A DNA stretch of 64,000 nt from Asticcacaulis benevestitus DSM 16100 = ATCC BAA-896 (GCF_000376105.1 NZ_AQWM01000012.1:47202-111201); one strand, 5' to 3'; counted from the stretch's first letter, positions 26,699-36,839 are shown. Notes: generated from the sequence alone by a model not told the origin. A program made the numbers and translations.

Positions 26699-28885
26699 AT
26701 GAATATCCACTCTGTTAAGACCAAGATCGTAGCCCTGTCAGCCCTGTGCCTTTTGGCGGCAACGGGTGCTCTGGTCGGCTATGGTATTTTTTCCTCCGGA
26801 AAAACGACGCATTTCGTCAATGAAAACGTGCAGGGACTGCTGGACAAAAGCAGCAGCGAATCCCTGACGCGACTGGCCTCCGCCCAGGCCGGGACGGTTC
26901 GCACGGAGGTGGACACAGCCTTTTCCTCAGCCCGAAACATGGCGCGCAGCCTGGAAGTGATCGCAGGTAACGATGGTGCGCCAAAGGCGTCGCGACGCCG
27001 CCAGCTCAATGACATTCTTGTCGGCGTTCTTAAGGACAATCCGCGCTTCAACGGCACCTATAGCGCCTGGATGCCCAATGCGCTGGATGGCGCTGACGGC
27101 GCCTATGTCAATCGCAAGGAGATGGGCTCCGATGCCACCGGCCGCGCCTTGCCTTACTGGACCAGAAACGCCCAAGGCCAGATCGCACTCCAGCCACTGG
27201 TGGAATATGACAGTCGCGAGCTTCATACCAACGGCCTGATGAAGGGCGGCTGGTTTATCGGACCGGAAACGAACGGTCGTGAAAGCATACTGGCCCCCTT
27301 GCCCTATATCGTGCAGGGCAAAAACGTCTTCCTGGCCACCATGTCCGTGCCCATCATCGTTGATGGCCAGTTCAAGGGGGTTGCCGGCGCGGACTTTGAC
27401 TTGACGTTTGTGCAGACCCTGGCCCTGGACGTCAAGAAATCGATCTACGATGGCAAGGGCAATGTCACGATCGTCACCTCCGATGGACTGGTCGTCGCCT
27501 CCAGCGCCCACCCCGACGCTATAGGCACTACGGTCCAGAGCCTAGATCCCCTCGCGTGGAACGCCCTTACCGACATCAAGGCCGGCAAATCGTTCGTGAA
27601 CCTTGATAAGAAGCATGACGATATGCGGGTCTATGCGCCCATAGAGCTTGGCCGCAGCGGGCAATACTGGTCGGTCATCATCTCCGTGCCGCGCACCGTG
27701 GTCATGGCGGATGCCGACAGGCTGTCGAATGCCCTCAAAAAACGCGGTGGCAGCGACGTCATGTGGGAAATGATCTGCGCCGGCATCGTCGCGGTTCTCG
27801 GAATCGGCGTTATCGCCGTCATGGCGAACAATGTTGCCAATCCGATCGCCCGCCTCACCGAAGCGCTCGGTCGGCTGGCGAAGGGCGAAAAGCTGCTTGA
27901 GATCGCCGGAGCGGAACGCCGCGATGAAATCGGCGACATCTCCCGCGCCGTGGATCGCATCCGTGAGGTCACCGAAGAAGAGGCGCTTCAAAAGGCGGCG
28001 GGCGCCGAGGCTGAGCGCATCAAGCAGGATCAGAATCGACGCGACATCATGCTGAAACTGGCCAATGAGTTTGAGAAATCCGTCGGCGGTATCGTGACGC
28101 TGGTATCGAGTGCCGCCACGGAAATGCAGGCCTCAGCCCAGCAGTTGTCCACGACCGCGCAACGCGCTACCTCCCAGTCCATCGCTGTATCCGCTGCGGC
28201 CGAAGAAGCCGGCGCCAATGTCACCTCGGTCGCCTCATCGGCGGAAGAACTTGGCGCCTCCGTCAATGAAATTGGCCGGCAGGTCGAGACCTCGGCTACC
28301 ATTTCCGCCGAGGCCGTACGTGAGGCTTCGGGCGCAGTACAGATAGTTGACGAACTGAACGAAGTGACGGCCAGCATCGGCGGCGTCGTCGATCTGATCG
28401 CGGGCCTCGCCAGTCAGACAAACCTTCTGGCTCTGAACGCCACCATCGAATCGGCGCGGGCCGGTGAGGCCGGCAAGGGCTTTGCGGTCGTGGCGTCCGA
28501 GGTCAAGGCGCTCGCCGGACAGACCGCGCGGGCGACCACCGAGATATCGGCCAAGATCGCCCATATCCAGGAAGCCACCGCCAAGGCGGCCTCCGCCATT
28601 GCCAACATCTCCGGCACGATCCAGAACATCAATCAGACCAACACCATCATTGCCTCCGCCGTGGAACAGCAGACTGCCGCCACGCAAGAGATCGTCCAGG
28701 CCGTCAATCAGGCGTCGATCGGCACGCAGGAAGTGACGTCTAACATTACCGGCGTGGCGACAGCGGCGGAGCAGACGGGCACGTCGGCCGTCGAGGTTCT
28801 CAATGCGTCGGCCGAGCTGGCCCAGCAGGCGGAACGGCTGCATCACGAGATGGACAAGTTCCTGGCCACGGTCAGAGCGGCGTGA
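26699..28885 (+). CDS. Methyl-accepting chemotaxis protein with dCache-type sensor
   Basis: A 728-residue transmembrane chemoreceptor. Helix TM1 is at about 10-30. A large periplasmic Cache domain (about 35-345) shows [14 protein letters not shown] and [20 protein letters not shown]2 lies at about 358-378, then HAMP ([17 protein letters not shown]) and a long coiled-coil signalling domain. The conserved hairpin tip [20 protein letters not shown] is at about 575-594. Cache domains of this type bind small metabolites such as amino or organic acids. The start is supported by GGAGGA about 5 bases upstream. It is a single gene following the two hairpins. Confidence 0.92.
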   Translation: MNIHSVKTKIVALSALCLLAATGALVGYGIFSSGKTTHFVNENVQGLLDKSSSESLTRLASAQAGTVRTEVDTAFSSARNMARSLEVIAGNDGAPKASRRRQLNDILVGVLKDNPRFNGTYSAWMPNALDGADGAYVNRKEMGSDATGRALPYWTRNAQGQIALQPLVEYDSRELHTNGLMKGGWFIGPETNGRESILAPLPYIVQGKNVFLATMSVPIIVDGQFKGVAGADFDLTFVQTLALDVKKSIYDGKGNVTIVTSDGLVVASSAHPDAIGTTVQSLDPLAWNALTDIKAGKSFVNLDKKHDDMRVYAPIELGRSGQYWSVIISVPRTVVMADADRLSNALKKRGGSDVMWEMICAGIVAVLGIGVIAVMANNVANPIARLTEALGRLAKGEKLLEIAGAERRDEIGDISRAVDRIREVTEEEALQKAAGAEAERIKQDQNRRDIMLKLANEFEKSVGGIVTLVSSAATEMQASAQQLSTTAQRATSQSIAVSAAAEEAGANVTSVASSAEELGASVNEIGRQVETSATISAEAVREASGAVQIVDELNEVTASIGGVVDLIAGLASQTNLLALNATIESARAGEAGKGFAVVASEVKALAGQTARATTEISAKIAHIQEATAKAASAIANISGTIQNINQTNTIIASAVEQQTAATQEIVQAVNQASIGTQEVTSNITGVATAAEQTGTSAVEVLNASAELAQQAERLHHEMDKFLATVRAA

Positions 28886-29007
28886 CGGACCTTTCTGATG
28901 CTTGCCACCCCTGAAGGGCAAGGGTCAGACGTGGGGAGGCGACCCGATCGGGTGCCGCGTCGAACCAGTAAAAGCGTAGCCTATAGTAAAGCGTACCACC
29001 TCTCCGA

Positions 29008-29034
29008 CCGATGACGCATCATATGTGTCATCGG
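29008..29034. terminator. Possible terminator after chemoreceptor
   Basis: Stem CCGATGAC (29008-29015) with GTCATCGG (29027-29034), followed by TTTG. It lies 120 bases past the chemoreceptor stop. Confidence 0.45.
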
Positions 29035-29159
29035 TTTGCCTATGGGCGCCGCGTAAAGACAGCTCGCCTGCGGTTGTGGGCGCCAAAATTCAGACGCAAA
29101 GTTGTCGTCACTATCGGTCGAGCGCATTTTCATGCGTCAATTTCCAAGGGGGTGCCTTG

Positions 29160-30329
29160 ATGAAAGAGCAACGTTTCCAGACCCATGCTTATGGATCGTC
29201 TCTCCTTATGGCGGTGACCTTGGCGTGTTTTGTGCCGGTGCAGGGGAGCGCCGGAGAGGCCTCACCCCGACCGCAAGAGGCGGCTATCGCCAAAGCCTCC
29301 AAGCCTTATCCGACCGAAGAGGTGCGCTTTAGCAATGCAGCGGCCGGCGTAACCCTTGCGGGTTCGTTTAGCGCGCCTGAAGGTAAGGGGCCCTTCCCAA
29401 CGGTCATCCTTTTGGCAGGCTCCGGCCCCAATGATCGCGACGAAGTCGCTCAGGGCCCGCAGGAGAGAGATACCGGGCACAAGAAATTCCTGGTCCTGGC
29501 GGATGCCGTTAATCGCTGTGGCATAGCCGTCTTGCGCTATGATAAAAGGGGTGTAGGCCGGTCTACGGGCGATTTTGCCAGCGCCAGCCTGAGTGATCTC
29601 GCCAGCGATGCACAGGCCGCCATACGCTATCTCGCCACACGTAAGGATGTTGACCAAAATCGAATTGGCCTTATTGGCGATTCTGAAGGCGGATATATTG
29701 CGCCTATGATCGTAACACGAGAGCCCAGTCTTAGCTTTATGGTGCTCCTTTCAACGGCGGCATTACCCTTTGATCAGGTAAATATAATTCAGAAGGCGGC
29801 CATCTCTCGCGCGGAAGGTAAAGGTGAGGCCGATATCGCCAGCGACGAAGCGCTTTATCGACAGATATTTTCGGTCGTTCTTGCCGCCAATAGCCCCGAA
29901 GACGCGCGCGCCACCCTCACAGCCATGTCAAAGCCCCTGATTGCCAATGGTCGCTTTTCGCAAGCCGAAGCGGATGTCGGTATAGCTGGCTTAACGAGCC
30001 CGCTGGGCTTCGAAATGATGCGTTACGATCCCCAGCCCTATCTTTCACAAATCAACATTCCAGTCTTGGTGCTCAATGGATCTTTAGATACCCAAGCGCC
30101 GCCAAAAGAAAATTTGCCCGCCATGCGGTCGGCCTTAAGGGCCAATCAGGACGTCACAATTTTAGAGCTGCCCGGACTTAATCATCAGTTACAATCGGCC
30201 AGGACAGGTGCACCGTCAGAGTACGCCTTGATTGACCAAACCCTTGCGCCTTCAGCGATCAAAGCTATCGGTGACTGGTTGATTGTGCACACTCAAAAGA
30301 ACAAAACGGCTGCTAAACCTGCGCCTTAA
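29160..30329 (+). CDS. Exported alpha/beta hydrolase
   Basis: A 389-residue protein with a signal peptide (about 1-35) and an alpha/beta-hydrolase fold. The nucleophile elbow GLIGDSEGGYIAP puts the serine near residue 175; LAGSGPNDRD provides the oxyanion loop region. An acid in NGSLDTQAPPKENL and a histidine in PGLNHQLQ complete the expected triad. The family acts on esters or similar acyl bonds; an acetyl- or feruloyl-esterase role beside glycosidases is possible but not shown by motifs. ATG 29160 is supported by AAGGGGG upstream. Its end overlaps the convergent PiuC gene by 4 bases. Confidence 0.8.
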   Translation: MKEQRFQTHAYGSSLLMAVTLACFVPVQGSAGEASPRPQEAAIAKASKPYPTEEVRFSNAAAGVTLAGSFSAPEGKGPFPTVILLAGSGPNDRDEVAQGPQERDTGHKKFLVLADAVNRCGIAVLRYDKRGVGRSTGDFASASLSDLASDAQAAIRYLATRKDVDQNRIGLIGDSEGGYIAPMIVTREPSLSFMVLLSTAALPFDQVNIIQKAAISRAEGKGEADIASDEALYRQIFSVVLAANSPEDARATLTAMSKPLIANGRFSQAEADVGIAGLTSPLGFEMMRYDPQPYLSQINIPVLVLNGSLDTQAPPKENLPAMRSALRANQDVTILELPGLNHQLQSARTGAPSEYALIDQTLAPSAIKAIGDWLIVHTQKNKTAAKPAP

Positions 30330-31006
30330 ACCTCAGCCCACTGGCGGATCAGGTTGTGATAGTGCGCCGTCAGATTGACCACATCCGGCGTATCGCCCAT
30401 CTGGGCGCGCAGGCGCAAAATCGTCATATCGAGCTCGAATAGCATCTGGCGGCGGAAGGCATCCGGCACCATGGATTGCGTCCAGGTGAAGGACGCCAGG
30501 CGCATGCCGCGCGTCACCGGTTCAACGCGGTGGATACTGGTGCCCGGATAGAGGATGGCGTCACCGGCCTTCAGCTTGACCTCGTGAGACCCATAGGTGT
30601 CCTCGACGATCAGTTCGCCACCCTCATAATCGTCCGGCTCATTGAGGAAGACAGTTGTGGAGACGTCCGTCCGTGCCGCCTGGCCGGTGACCGGGTCAGG
30701 TTGGATAGAGCCATCGACATGATTGCCGAAATGGCCGCCGTCCTCATAGGCGTTGAAGCGCGGGGTCAGCACGGTTTTCGGTAGGGCGGCGGATTGGAAC
30801 AGGGGATGGCGCAACAGGGCGGCGCGTACCAGATCGGCGAGGGGTTGCGCTTCGGGCGCCAGAACCGGTAGCTGATAGTTCCATTTTTGCTGGGCCGCCT
30901 GCGCGCCGGTGGTATGGCGGCCTTCGGTCCAACCGGCCGTGGCCAGCACCCCGCGGATATGCGCCAGCTCGTCTTGGTTCAGAACGTCGGGGATATGCAG
31001 CATCAT
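30326..31006 (-). CDS. piuC: PKHD-type Fe(II)/2-oxoglutarate hydroxylase (PiuC/YbiX family)
   Basis: A 226-residue cytoplasmic dioxygenase. The iron ligands His96 and Asp98 lie in GGHFGNHVDGSIQ and His159 in PGTSIHRVEPV; Arg169 in RGMRLASF is the likely 2-oxoglutarate ligand. The family (PiuC, YbiX) is repeatedly found next to Fiu/PiuA-type siderophore receptors and is induced by iron starvation, but its substrate is not settled. Here it follows such a receptor by 73 bases on the same strand, so an operon is likely. It is of the usual family length. Confidence 0.9.
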   Translation of the reverse strand: MMLHIPDVLNQDELAHIRGVLATAGWTEGRHTTGAQAAQQKWNYQLPVLAPEAQPLADLVRAALLRHPLFQSAALPKTVLTPRFNAYEDGGHFGNHVDGSIQPDPVTGQAARTDVSTTVFLNEPDDYEGGELIVEDTYGSHEVKLKAGDAILYPGTSIHRVEPVTRGMRLASFTWTQSMVPDAFRRQMLFELDMTILRLRAQMGDTPDVVNLTAHYHNLIRQWAEV

Positions 31007-31026
31007 GATCGCTACTCCTTACAGAC

Positions 31027-31056
31027 AGAGCGCCCCGGCGTAAACCGGAGCGCTCT
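31027..31056. other. Strong hairpin between receptor and piuC
   Basis: AGAGCGC (31027-31033) pairs with GCGCTCT (31050-31056), and an inner CCGG pairs with CCGG. No T-run follows on the minus strand, so it may protect the upstream mRNA or lower piuC expression rather than fully terminate. Confidence 0.5.
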
Positions 31057-31079
31057 TGGAGGTCAAGGTTTGCCGTCCG

Positions 31080-33431
31080 TTAGAAACGAACCTTCAGGCT
31101 CAGCGTCGCCGATTGCGGCTGACCGAAGACAACCCGCGATCCGCCGCTGTTGAGCGAAGAGATGTAGTCCTCGTCTGTCACGTTATAGACATTCAGTTGC
31201 AGGGCGAGGCGCGGGTTGATGTCATAGGCGGCCATGGCATTGACGACCGTGCTGGCCGGGATTTCCGGCAGACCGTTTTGCGTGCCGATCACGACGCCCG
31301 GATTGACGACCAGCAATTGCTCGGAGGTGTAGGCAAGGCCGCCGCCGATCGTGAACTTTGGCGTGATCTTGTACGTCGTCCAGACGGTCGCGGTCAGGTC
31401 GGGTGACCAGCGTGCCACAGCGCCTTTGCTGTTGTTGCCGGTCGACCCTTTGGTGATTTCGGTATCCAGGGTTTGCAGGCCGGCCGAAACCAGCCATTTC
31501 GGATTGACCTGACCGGTCAGGCCGAGCTCGATGCCGCTGACTTTACGTTCACCAAACTGGATATAGGTGGTGGGATCGGTCGGGTCTTGCAGCGCCAGTT
31601 CATTCTTGGCCGTGGTCGAATAATAGGCGGCCGTTACGGACAGGTGATTATTGAAGACGTCCCACTTGGTGCCGATTTCAAAGTTTTCCGTCTCGACCGG
31701 ATCAAAGGCCTTGTTGCCGATATTGCTGGCAGATTCGCTCAAGGAGAAATTGCTGCTGCCCGGCGGGGTCAGTGAGTTGACGAGGGAGATATAGACGCTG
31801 CCATTGTCGCGCGGCTTATAGACAGCGCCTACATTCCAGCTCACCAGATTGCCGGACTTGGCCTGGTGGACGGGCAGGAGCGTGCCGACCGCAACGCCTT
31901 TATCATCAGCGGTCGAGCGACGCGCGCCATCGGTCGTCGTGGTGTAATTATCAAGGCGTACGCCGCCGCTCAGCAGCCACTTTCCCGACTTGACCGTATC
32001 GAACAGATAGCCAGAGACGGTCGTCGTTGCCCCGTCCGTATAGGCGCCGGTGGCGTACAGCGGCGGCAAGGCTTGGCTCGGGTCGGGATTGTAAAGGTTC
32101 GCTGCGGGGACGGTCACGGTGGTCGAAACGGGGACGGTCGCTGGGGTGACGGCATAGGTCACCGAATCCTGAGATTCGTAGTTCACCTCAAAGCCGGTGG
32201 CGATATCGTGTTCCCACGCGCCGGTGCTGAAAGTACCGGTGAAGTTGGTGGCGTTGGCGAAGATCTTGTTATTCTGATCGACGCGCTGACGCGAACGGGC
32301 CACGGTCCAGGTCGTCGGATCGGCAGGCTTAAAGGTTGCGGACGTCGTGTTGAAGGCGTTGACGCCGGTAAGCACGCGATCCATCTGGGTCTGACCGTAG
32401 CGTGTGGTGTTGGTCAGATTCCAGCCGTTGCGGAAACCGTGCTCGATCTTTGCCGTCAGCATGCTGGCATCAACCTTTTCATAGTCGTGCGCAGAGCCGT
32501 AATAGTTGGCACGATCAACGGCTGGCGCTGCGTTGAGCGCCGTGTTGTTCAGATCGAGTTGCGCCTGCGTTATGGCGGGGTTGCTCGTGGGAAGCGTGGC
32601 GTGGCTGTTATAGCCCTTGAGGCCGATCACCGGGACGCCGCCATCGGGGACATTATCCTGATGAACCACCTGGCCGAAAACGTAGAAACGTGTGTCGGTG
32701 CCCAGCCCGATCGCATAGGACGGCGCGATGCCCCAGCCGCTGTTCTTGACGTCATTGCGGCCCGGCACGTCGATATCCTGCGCCATCACATTGAGACGGA
32801 AGGCGCTGGTGTCGCCAACCGGCAGGTTGACGTCGGCCGTGGCGCGTTCACCGCCCTGGCTGTAAAGGCTGGCGGTCGCGGAGCTGCCTGCACGCAAGGT
32901 GGGCAGCTTGGAGACGAGATTGATATAGCCGCCGGATGCGCCGCGGCCGACGTCGCTGCCGGCCGGCCCCTTGGCGACTTCGATCTGCTCGATCGTGAAG
33001 ACGTCGCGCGACACGGCGCCGAGATCACGAATACCGTCGAGATAGATCGAAGACGTCGCCGAGAAGCCGCGAAGCTGGAAGGTGTCGCCGGCGGAGGTGT
33101 TGCCATTTTCGCCGAGTTGCATGGTAATGCCCGGCGTGTTGCGCAGCGCATCGACCAGAGTGGTGGCGTTCTGGTCTTCCAGCAGTTCCTTGCTGATGAC
33201 GCTCATGGTTTGCGGCGTATCCACCAGCGCTTCGGTTTTCTTCGGCGATGACGCCTTGTCGGTCTTGTAGGGCAGGTGGCGCTCACCCTTGATGGTCACT
33301 TCGGTGCCCTTTTGATCGGCGTCGGCCTCAACGTCAGCCAGCGCGGCGACAGGAAGGGCGAGGGCGGAGGCGGCCATGATGAGGGCGTAACGATTGACCG
33401 AATGCTTACGGCTGCGGAAAGAGGAGGACAT
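31080..33431 (-). CDS. fiu: TonB-dependent siderophore receptor, Fiu/PiuA type
   Basis: A 783-residue outer-membrane receptor with a signal peptide ending near ALA. The plug domain (about 65-185) has LVDTPQTMSVISKELLEDQ, LRNTPGITM, FQLRGFSATSSIYLDGIRD and VEVAKGPAGSDVGRG-like text. A 22-strand barrel ends in LSLKVRF with the terminal aromatic residue expected of outer-membrane proteins. The catecholate receptor Fiu is the best match by motif and by the adjacent piuC gene. A Fur-box-like palindrome lies about 50 bases upstream. Ligand is inferred, not read. Confidence 0.88.
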   Translation of the reverse strand: MSSSFRSRKHSVNRYALIMAASALALPVAALADVEADADQKGTEVTIKGERHLPYKTDKASSPKKTEALVDTPQTMSVISKELLEDQNATTLVDALRNTPGITMQLGENGNTSAGDTFQLRGFSATSSIYLDGIRDLGAVSRDVFTIEQIEVAKGPAGSDVGRGASGGYINLVSKLPTLRAGSSATASLYSQGGERATADVNLPVGDTSAFRLNVMAQDIDVPGRNDVKNSGWGIAPSYAIGLGTDTRFYVFGQVVHQDNVPDGGVPVIGLKGYNSHATLPTSNPAITQAQLDLNNTALNAAPAVDRANYYGSAHDYEKVDASMLTAKIEHGFRNGWNLTNTTRYGQTQMDRVLTGVNAFNTTSATFKPADPTTWTVARSRQRVDQNNKIFANATNFTGTFSTGAWEHDIATGFEVNYESQDSVTYAVTPATVPVSTTVTVPAANLYNPDPSQALPPLYATGAYTDGATTTVSGYLFDTVKSGKWLLSGGVRLDNYTTTTDGARRSTADDKGVAVGTLLPVHQAKSGNLVSWNVGAVYKPRDNGSVYISLVNSLTPPGSSNFSLSESASNIGNKAFDPVETENFEIGTKWDVFNNHLSVTAAYYSTTAKNELALQDPTDPTTYIQFGERKVSGIELGLTGQVNPKWLVSAGLQTLDTEITKGSTGNNSKGAVARWSPDLTATVWTTYKITPKFTIGGGLAYTSEQLLVVNPGVVIGTQNGLPEIPASTVVNAMAAYDINPRLALQLNVYNVTDEDYISSLNSGGSRVVFGQPQSATLSLKVRF

Positions 33432-33479
33432 GTTTTTCTCTCAGATGTTACCCGGGGAGAAGGGCTAAAAAGGCCTTAA

Positions 33480-33494
33480 TGAGAATTAATCGCA
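33480..33494. promoter_or_regulatory. Fur-box-like site upstream of siderophore receptor
   Basis: TGAGAATTAATCGCA lies about 50 bases before the receptor start on the opposite strand. It shares most positions with the clearer TGCAAATCATTCGCA at 35082, as expected for an iron-controlled pair. A further related sequence lies near 33510-33525. Confidence 0.5.
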
Positions 33495-33562
33495 CTTGCA
33501 AGTCGAATCTGACACTCATTCGCATTTATTTTGCCCGCGAAGCCCGACAGACACTAAACGTA

Positions 33563-33597
33563 AAAAGGCCGCGCCCATATTTAGGGTGCGGCCTTTT
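33563..33597. terminator. Strong bidirectional terminator
   Basis: A 10-bp stem AAAAGGCCGC (33563-33572) with GCGGCCTTTT (33588-33597) lies 20 bases past the DUF4198 stop on the minus strand. T-runs on both strands are typical of a Rho-independent terminator. Confidence 0.85.
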
Positions 33598-33616
33598 GAA
33601 CATATCGATCGTGAGC

Positions 33617-34462
33617 CTAGTTCGGCAGCACCTGTACGGTAGCCGAATAGCTGTACCGCACCGGCACCATGGGGCGCGGCTGGCCTGGTGCAGGTGGTGG
33701 CCCTTCGGCGCGCGGCGGATAGCTGGCGCCGATCCAGTAGCGCTCGGCGATCGGCCAGGTGACGCTGAATTCGCCGTTGGCGTCGGTCATCACGGCGGTT
33801 TCCTGCAGGGCATCACGATACCTGACGCTGCCTGGTACGATGGTGACGTTCAGGGACGCGACGGGCTTGCCATCCAGCAACATGCGAAAGCGCGCCGGCT
33901 CTCCGGCCATATAGTCGCTCGGGTGGGTGAGGGGCTGCATTTCCAAGCCTTTGCCGACCGGCTGGAGCGCGGTGTCATTGGGCTTGCCGTTGGTGACGAA
34001 GGATTCCACGCGCCCGAAGGTGCGCGACACCTGAAGGTTTTCCGCATTGGCCGGCACCTCTTTGGCGAGGCCGTCCGGCGTGCCGCGATAGCGCTTTTCC
34101 TCGCCATTCAGCTTGTAGGTCGCCATGACCGACTCGGTCACGACCGCCATGCGGTAGGTGCCCTTCTGGTTCAGTTGTAGGTCGAAGGCGCTACGCAGCT
34201 TGCCGGTGTAAGGATTTTCTGGCGTGATGTTGTTGCCATCGGGCCCGGTGATCACCAATCCGTCGAGCTTGAGTGGAAAGGAATCCATCTCGAACAGGCT
34301 TTCAGATACCGCGGCATCAACGGTGATGTAGGGCGCCTTGCCCTCAACCTGCGCCGCCGAAGGTGCGATCCATTGACGGTGGGCCTGCGCCGAAAAGGGC
34401 AGAAGGCCCACGATAAGAATGCCGACCAGTGCGACAGTCGCGGGAGATTTGATCCGTTTCAT
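33617..34462 (-). CDS. DUF4198 periplasmic protein
   Basis: A 281-residue exported protein with a signal peptide ending at AQA, right before HRQWIAP; an N-terminal His is typical of the family. It continues with a beta-rich DUF4198 region (ITVDAAVSESLFEMD, YMAGEPARFRMLLDGKP, VPGSVRYRD, DANGEFSVTWP). DUF4198 proteins are common in iron or metal uptake loci; some resemble periplasmic metal-binding carriers. ATG 34462 was chosen because GGAGG lies 9 bases upstream; ATG 34468 would be only 3 bases away. It follows the DUF2271 gene by 13 bases in the same operon. Confidence 0.8.
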   Translation of the reverse strand: MKRIKSPATVALVGILIVGLLPFSAQAHRQWIAPSAAQVEGKAPYITVDAAVSESLFEMDSFPLKLDGLVITGPDGNNITPENPYTGKLRSAFDLQLNQKGTYRMAVVTESVMATYKLNGEEKRYRGTPDGLAKEVPANAENLQVSRTFGRVESFVTNGKPNDTALQPVGKGLEMQPLTHPSDYMAGEPARFRMLLDGKPVASLNVTIVPGSVRYRDALQETAVMTDANGEFSVTWPIAERYWIGASYPPRAEGPPPAPGQPRPMVPVRYSYSATVQVLPN

Positions 34463-34475
34463 AGTCATGCTCCTC

Positions 34476-35009
34476 CTAAGGCTTGTAGCTGACGCGGACA
34501 TCGCCGAGTTCGCCCGTGCCCTTGGCGGCGCCAGCGGCGGTCTTGGCCGGATTCCAGGTCAGCGGCACCTTCACGAGGTCATGGCCTCCGCCTTCGCGCG
34601 ACGCTTCCACCACGAAGAGATAGCTGCCGGCCTTCAGGGCCTTGAGCGCTGTCGCATTGGTGTCGAGACTCAGGGTTTGACGACCGGGCGAGCGCGTCGC
34701 GCCGCTGAAACCATCGGTCGAGGCCAGATCACGGCCGCTTTTGCGCCACCAGGCGCGCAAATCCTTGAGCCACTTCTGGCCGGCATTGTCGCGTTTCTTG
34801 ACGTCATACCAGATGAAAACATTGGCTGCCGCAGCACCGGTCGCATCCTCGACCCAGCCTACGACATAAGGCTTGTGATATTCAGCCGTGCTTTGCTGGG
34901 GAATGTCGATCTGGACGCTCAGCGCACCGGCGGATGCGCCAGTGGCCAGACCCGACAGGAGCAGGGGCGCGCCCCAGACAGCGTTTCGCAAGGAAGGATT
35001 AATGGGCAT
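34476..35009 (-). CDS. DUF2271 periplasmic protein
   Basis: A 177-residue exported protein. A leader runs to about residue 27 (GLATGASA), followed by a beta-sandwich: LSVQIDIPQQSTAEYHKPYVVGWVED, VFIWYDVKKRDNAGQKWLKDLRAWW and SPGRQTLSLDTNATALKAL, typical of DUF2271. The biochemical role is unknown; such genes travel with DUF4198, PepSY and TonB receptor genes of iron uptake. ATG 35009 is preferred because AAAGG lies about 6 bases upstream. A Fur-box-like palindrome sits 73 bases upstream. The IS21 remnant begins soon after, so partner genes such as PepSY may have been lost. Confidence 0.8.
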   Translation of the reverse strand: MPINPSLRNAVWGAPLLLSGLATGASAGALSVQIDIPQQSTAEYHKPYVVGWVEDATGAAAANVFIWYDVKKRDNAGQKWLKDLRAWWRKSGRDLASTDGFSGATRSPGRQTLSLDTNATALKALKAGSYLFVVEASREGGGHDLVKVPLTWNPAKTAAGAAKGTGELGDVRVSYKP

Positions 35010-35081
35010 ACGGGACCTTTCATTGCCAATGGCGGCAGCTATGTTGCGACTAAATCGCAGACGGCAAAAAGTCAACAAAAA

Positions 35082-35096
35082 TGCAAATCATTCGCA
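35082..35096. promoter_or_regulatory. Fur box TGCAAATCATTCGCA
   Basis: Nearly perfect 7-1-7 inverted repeat (TGCAAAT-C-ATTCGCA; the arms differ at one pair), the expected form of a Fur operator in Caulobacter-type bacteria. It lies 73 bases upstream of DUF2271 and supports iron repression of that operon. Confidence 0.65.
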
Positions 35097-35176
35097 AATA
35101 TTGTGCTTAAAGCCGAAGGAAGGGTCAATTCAAACATAACAGAAACTGGCGGCATCCACTTATCTCGGCCCGCTGC

Positions 35177-35953
35177 GTGTCCAAACGAACTGAGCCAGAT
35201 CCCTTTGCCCAGTCTTACATTTTAGGGCGCCTGCGCAATCAAACCTTCTTCTCTCTGGCCGAAGCCAATGAAGCCATTGCGGAGATAATGGCGCGAATGA
35301 ATGGGCGCATCATGCGCAAGATCGGGCAAAGCCGCCTGGAGCTGTTCGAGGCCGTAGAAAGGCCCGCTTTGGCCCAGCTGCCCGCGACGGACTACGAGTT
35401 TGCTGAGTGGAAGCTGGCGCGGGCTTCTCTGGATTATCACATCGAGCTGGCGGGCTTCTTTTATTCGGTGCCCCATAAACTGATCCGCGAACAGGTCGAT
35501 ACCCGCCTAACAGCTCGGATGGTTGAGATCTTCCACCGGGGCAAACAGGTTGCTGTCCATGAGCGGCGGTACAATGGCCGGTCACATGGTACAAATCCGG
35601 ACCATATGCCCAGCTCCCATCGCAGTTATGCGGAATGGTCACCCGAACGGTTCAGCCACTGGGCTTTGTCCATCGGTCGCGAGACCGAAGGGCTCATCGT
35701 CGCCATTCTGGCCCGCCACCGTCATCCCGAGCACGGCTACCGAACCTGCCTTGGGGTCATGAACATGTTCAAAAAACTTGAACCGGCGCGGGCAGAACGG
35801 GTGGCTTCCAAGGCCGTTGCCATAGGGGCCTTCAATTACAAAAGCATCGCCTCGATCATCGAACACAGGCTGGATGCCACCGGCACGGATGACGGACCAG
35901 AATCCATCCTGACCCATCCCAATCTGCGGGGGCCGCAGTACTTCCTTCAGTAA
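35177..35953 (+). pseudogene. istA: IS21 transposase istA, C-terminal half
   Basis: The 258-codon frame matches the second half of IstA: LRNQTFFSLAEANEAIAEI, MRKIGQSRLELFEAVERPAL, YHIELAGFFYSVPHKLIREQV and TARMVEIFHRGKQVAVHERR. Full IstA proteins are about twice as long and carry an N-terminal helix-turn-helix and a DDE catalytic core, both absent here. Homology seems to begin near 35215, which is probably the deletion point. The first codons of the open frame are likely not native. Confidence 0.82.
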
Positions 35954-35971
35954 AAACAAAGGACATAGATT

Positions 35972-36719
35972 ATGCTGACACATCCAATCCACGACACACT
36001 CCAGGCGCTTGACCTGACCGGCATGGCAAAAGGCTTCAAGGATCTTGCCAATCAGCCGGAAGCTAACGGCCTCGACCATGCCGAATGGCTGGCAATATTG
36101 CTCGAGCAAGAGACCACATTGCGCCAGCAGAAGCACTATGAAAGCCAAAACCGCCAGGTTACGCCAGTCGGCCACCATCGAAGATGTCGACTACCGGGCT
36201 GCCAGGGGGCTGGACAAGTCCATGTTCCTGAAGCTCACCAGCGCAGACTGGATCCGACGAAAGCACAACCTGCTGATAACAGGGCCATGCGGGGTCGGTA
36301 AAAGCTGGCTTGCCTGTGCTCTCGGTCAGAAGGCCTGTCGGGAAGACATGTCTGTTGCCTATCACCGGGCATCTCGCCTGTTTACGGCGCTCGCCCTGGC
36401 AAGGGCAGACGGTCGCTACGCGAAACTTCTGAAGCAAATCGCCCGCGTTGACCTGCTTATCCTCGACGACTGGGGCCCGGAGACCCTGACCTCAGATCAA
36501 AGGCGCGATCTGATGGAAATCGTCGAAGATCGCCACGAGGCAAAATTCATCATCGTCACCAGCCAGGTGCCGGTGGACCAATGGTATAAAATTATCGGAA
36601 ATCCGACCCTGGCAGACGCCATACTCGATCGTCTCGTCCACAACGCCTACCGAATAGAACTCACAGGCGACAGTCTTAGAAAGAGGAAACCAGCACAGCC
36701 CGAAACAGCCAGGGCTTGA
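35972..36719 (+). pseudogene. istB: IS21 helper ATPase istB with frameshift
   Basis: The N-terminal part (HDTLQALDLTGMAKGFKDL) is in one frame from 35972. The remainder is in the next frame: ATIEDVDYRAARGLDKS, P-loop GPCGVGKSWLACALG, Walker B LLILDDWGPE and DAILDRLVHNAYRIEL. The frame change falls near 36140-36150, where the first frame runs out of homology. A single-base indel is the simplest explanation, so the product is probably non-functional. It is 18 bases after istA, as usual for IS21. Confidence 0.8.
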
Positions 36720-36775
36720 CCCAAACCACGAACCAAACGATCATGAATTACGACCCAACGAAATAAGCCAAGGGC

Positions 36776-36839
36776 GGCCGACTTCAAATCGGAACCATGG
36801 CCGGCTTCAAGTTGGAATGGGTGGCCGACATCATCGGAA
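36776..36839. repeat. Three imperfect repeats at IS21 right end
   Basis: GGCCGACTTCAAATCGGAA (36776), GGCCGGCTTCAAGTTGGAA (36799) and GGCCGACATCATCGGAA (36823) are spaced about 23 bases apart. IS21 elements carry such terminal repeats as transposase-binding sites. The element probably ends within or just after the third copy. Confidence 0.7.

Noticed and set aside
31866..33251. 461-codon plus-strand frame inside the siderophore receptor
   Set aside because: Antisense shadow; no recognisable domain, and the minus frame is a complete TonB receptor.
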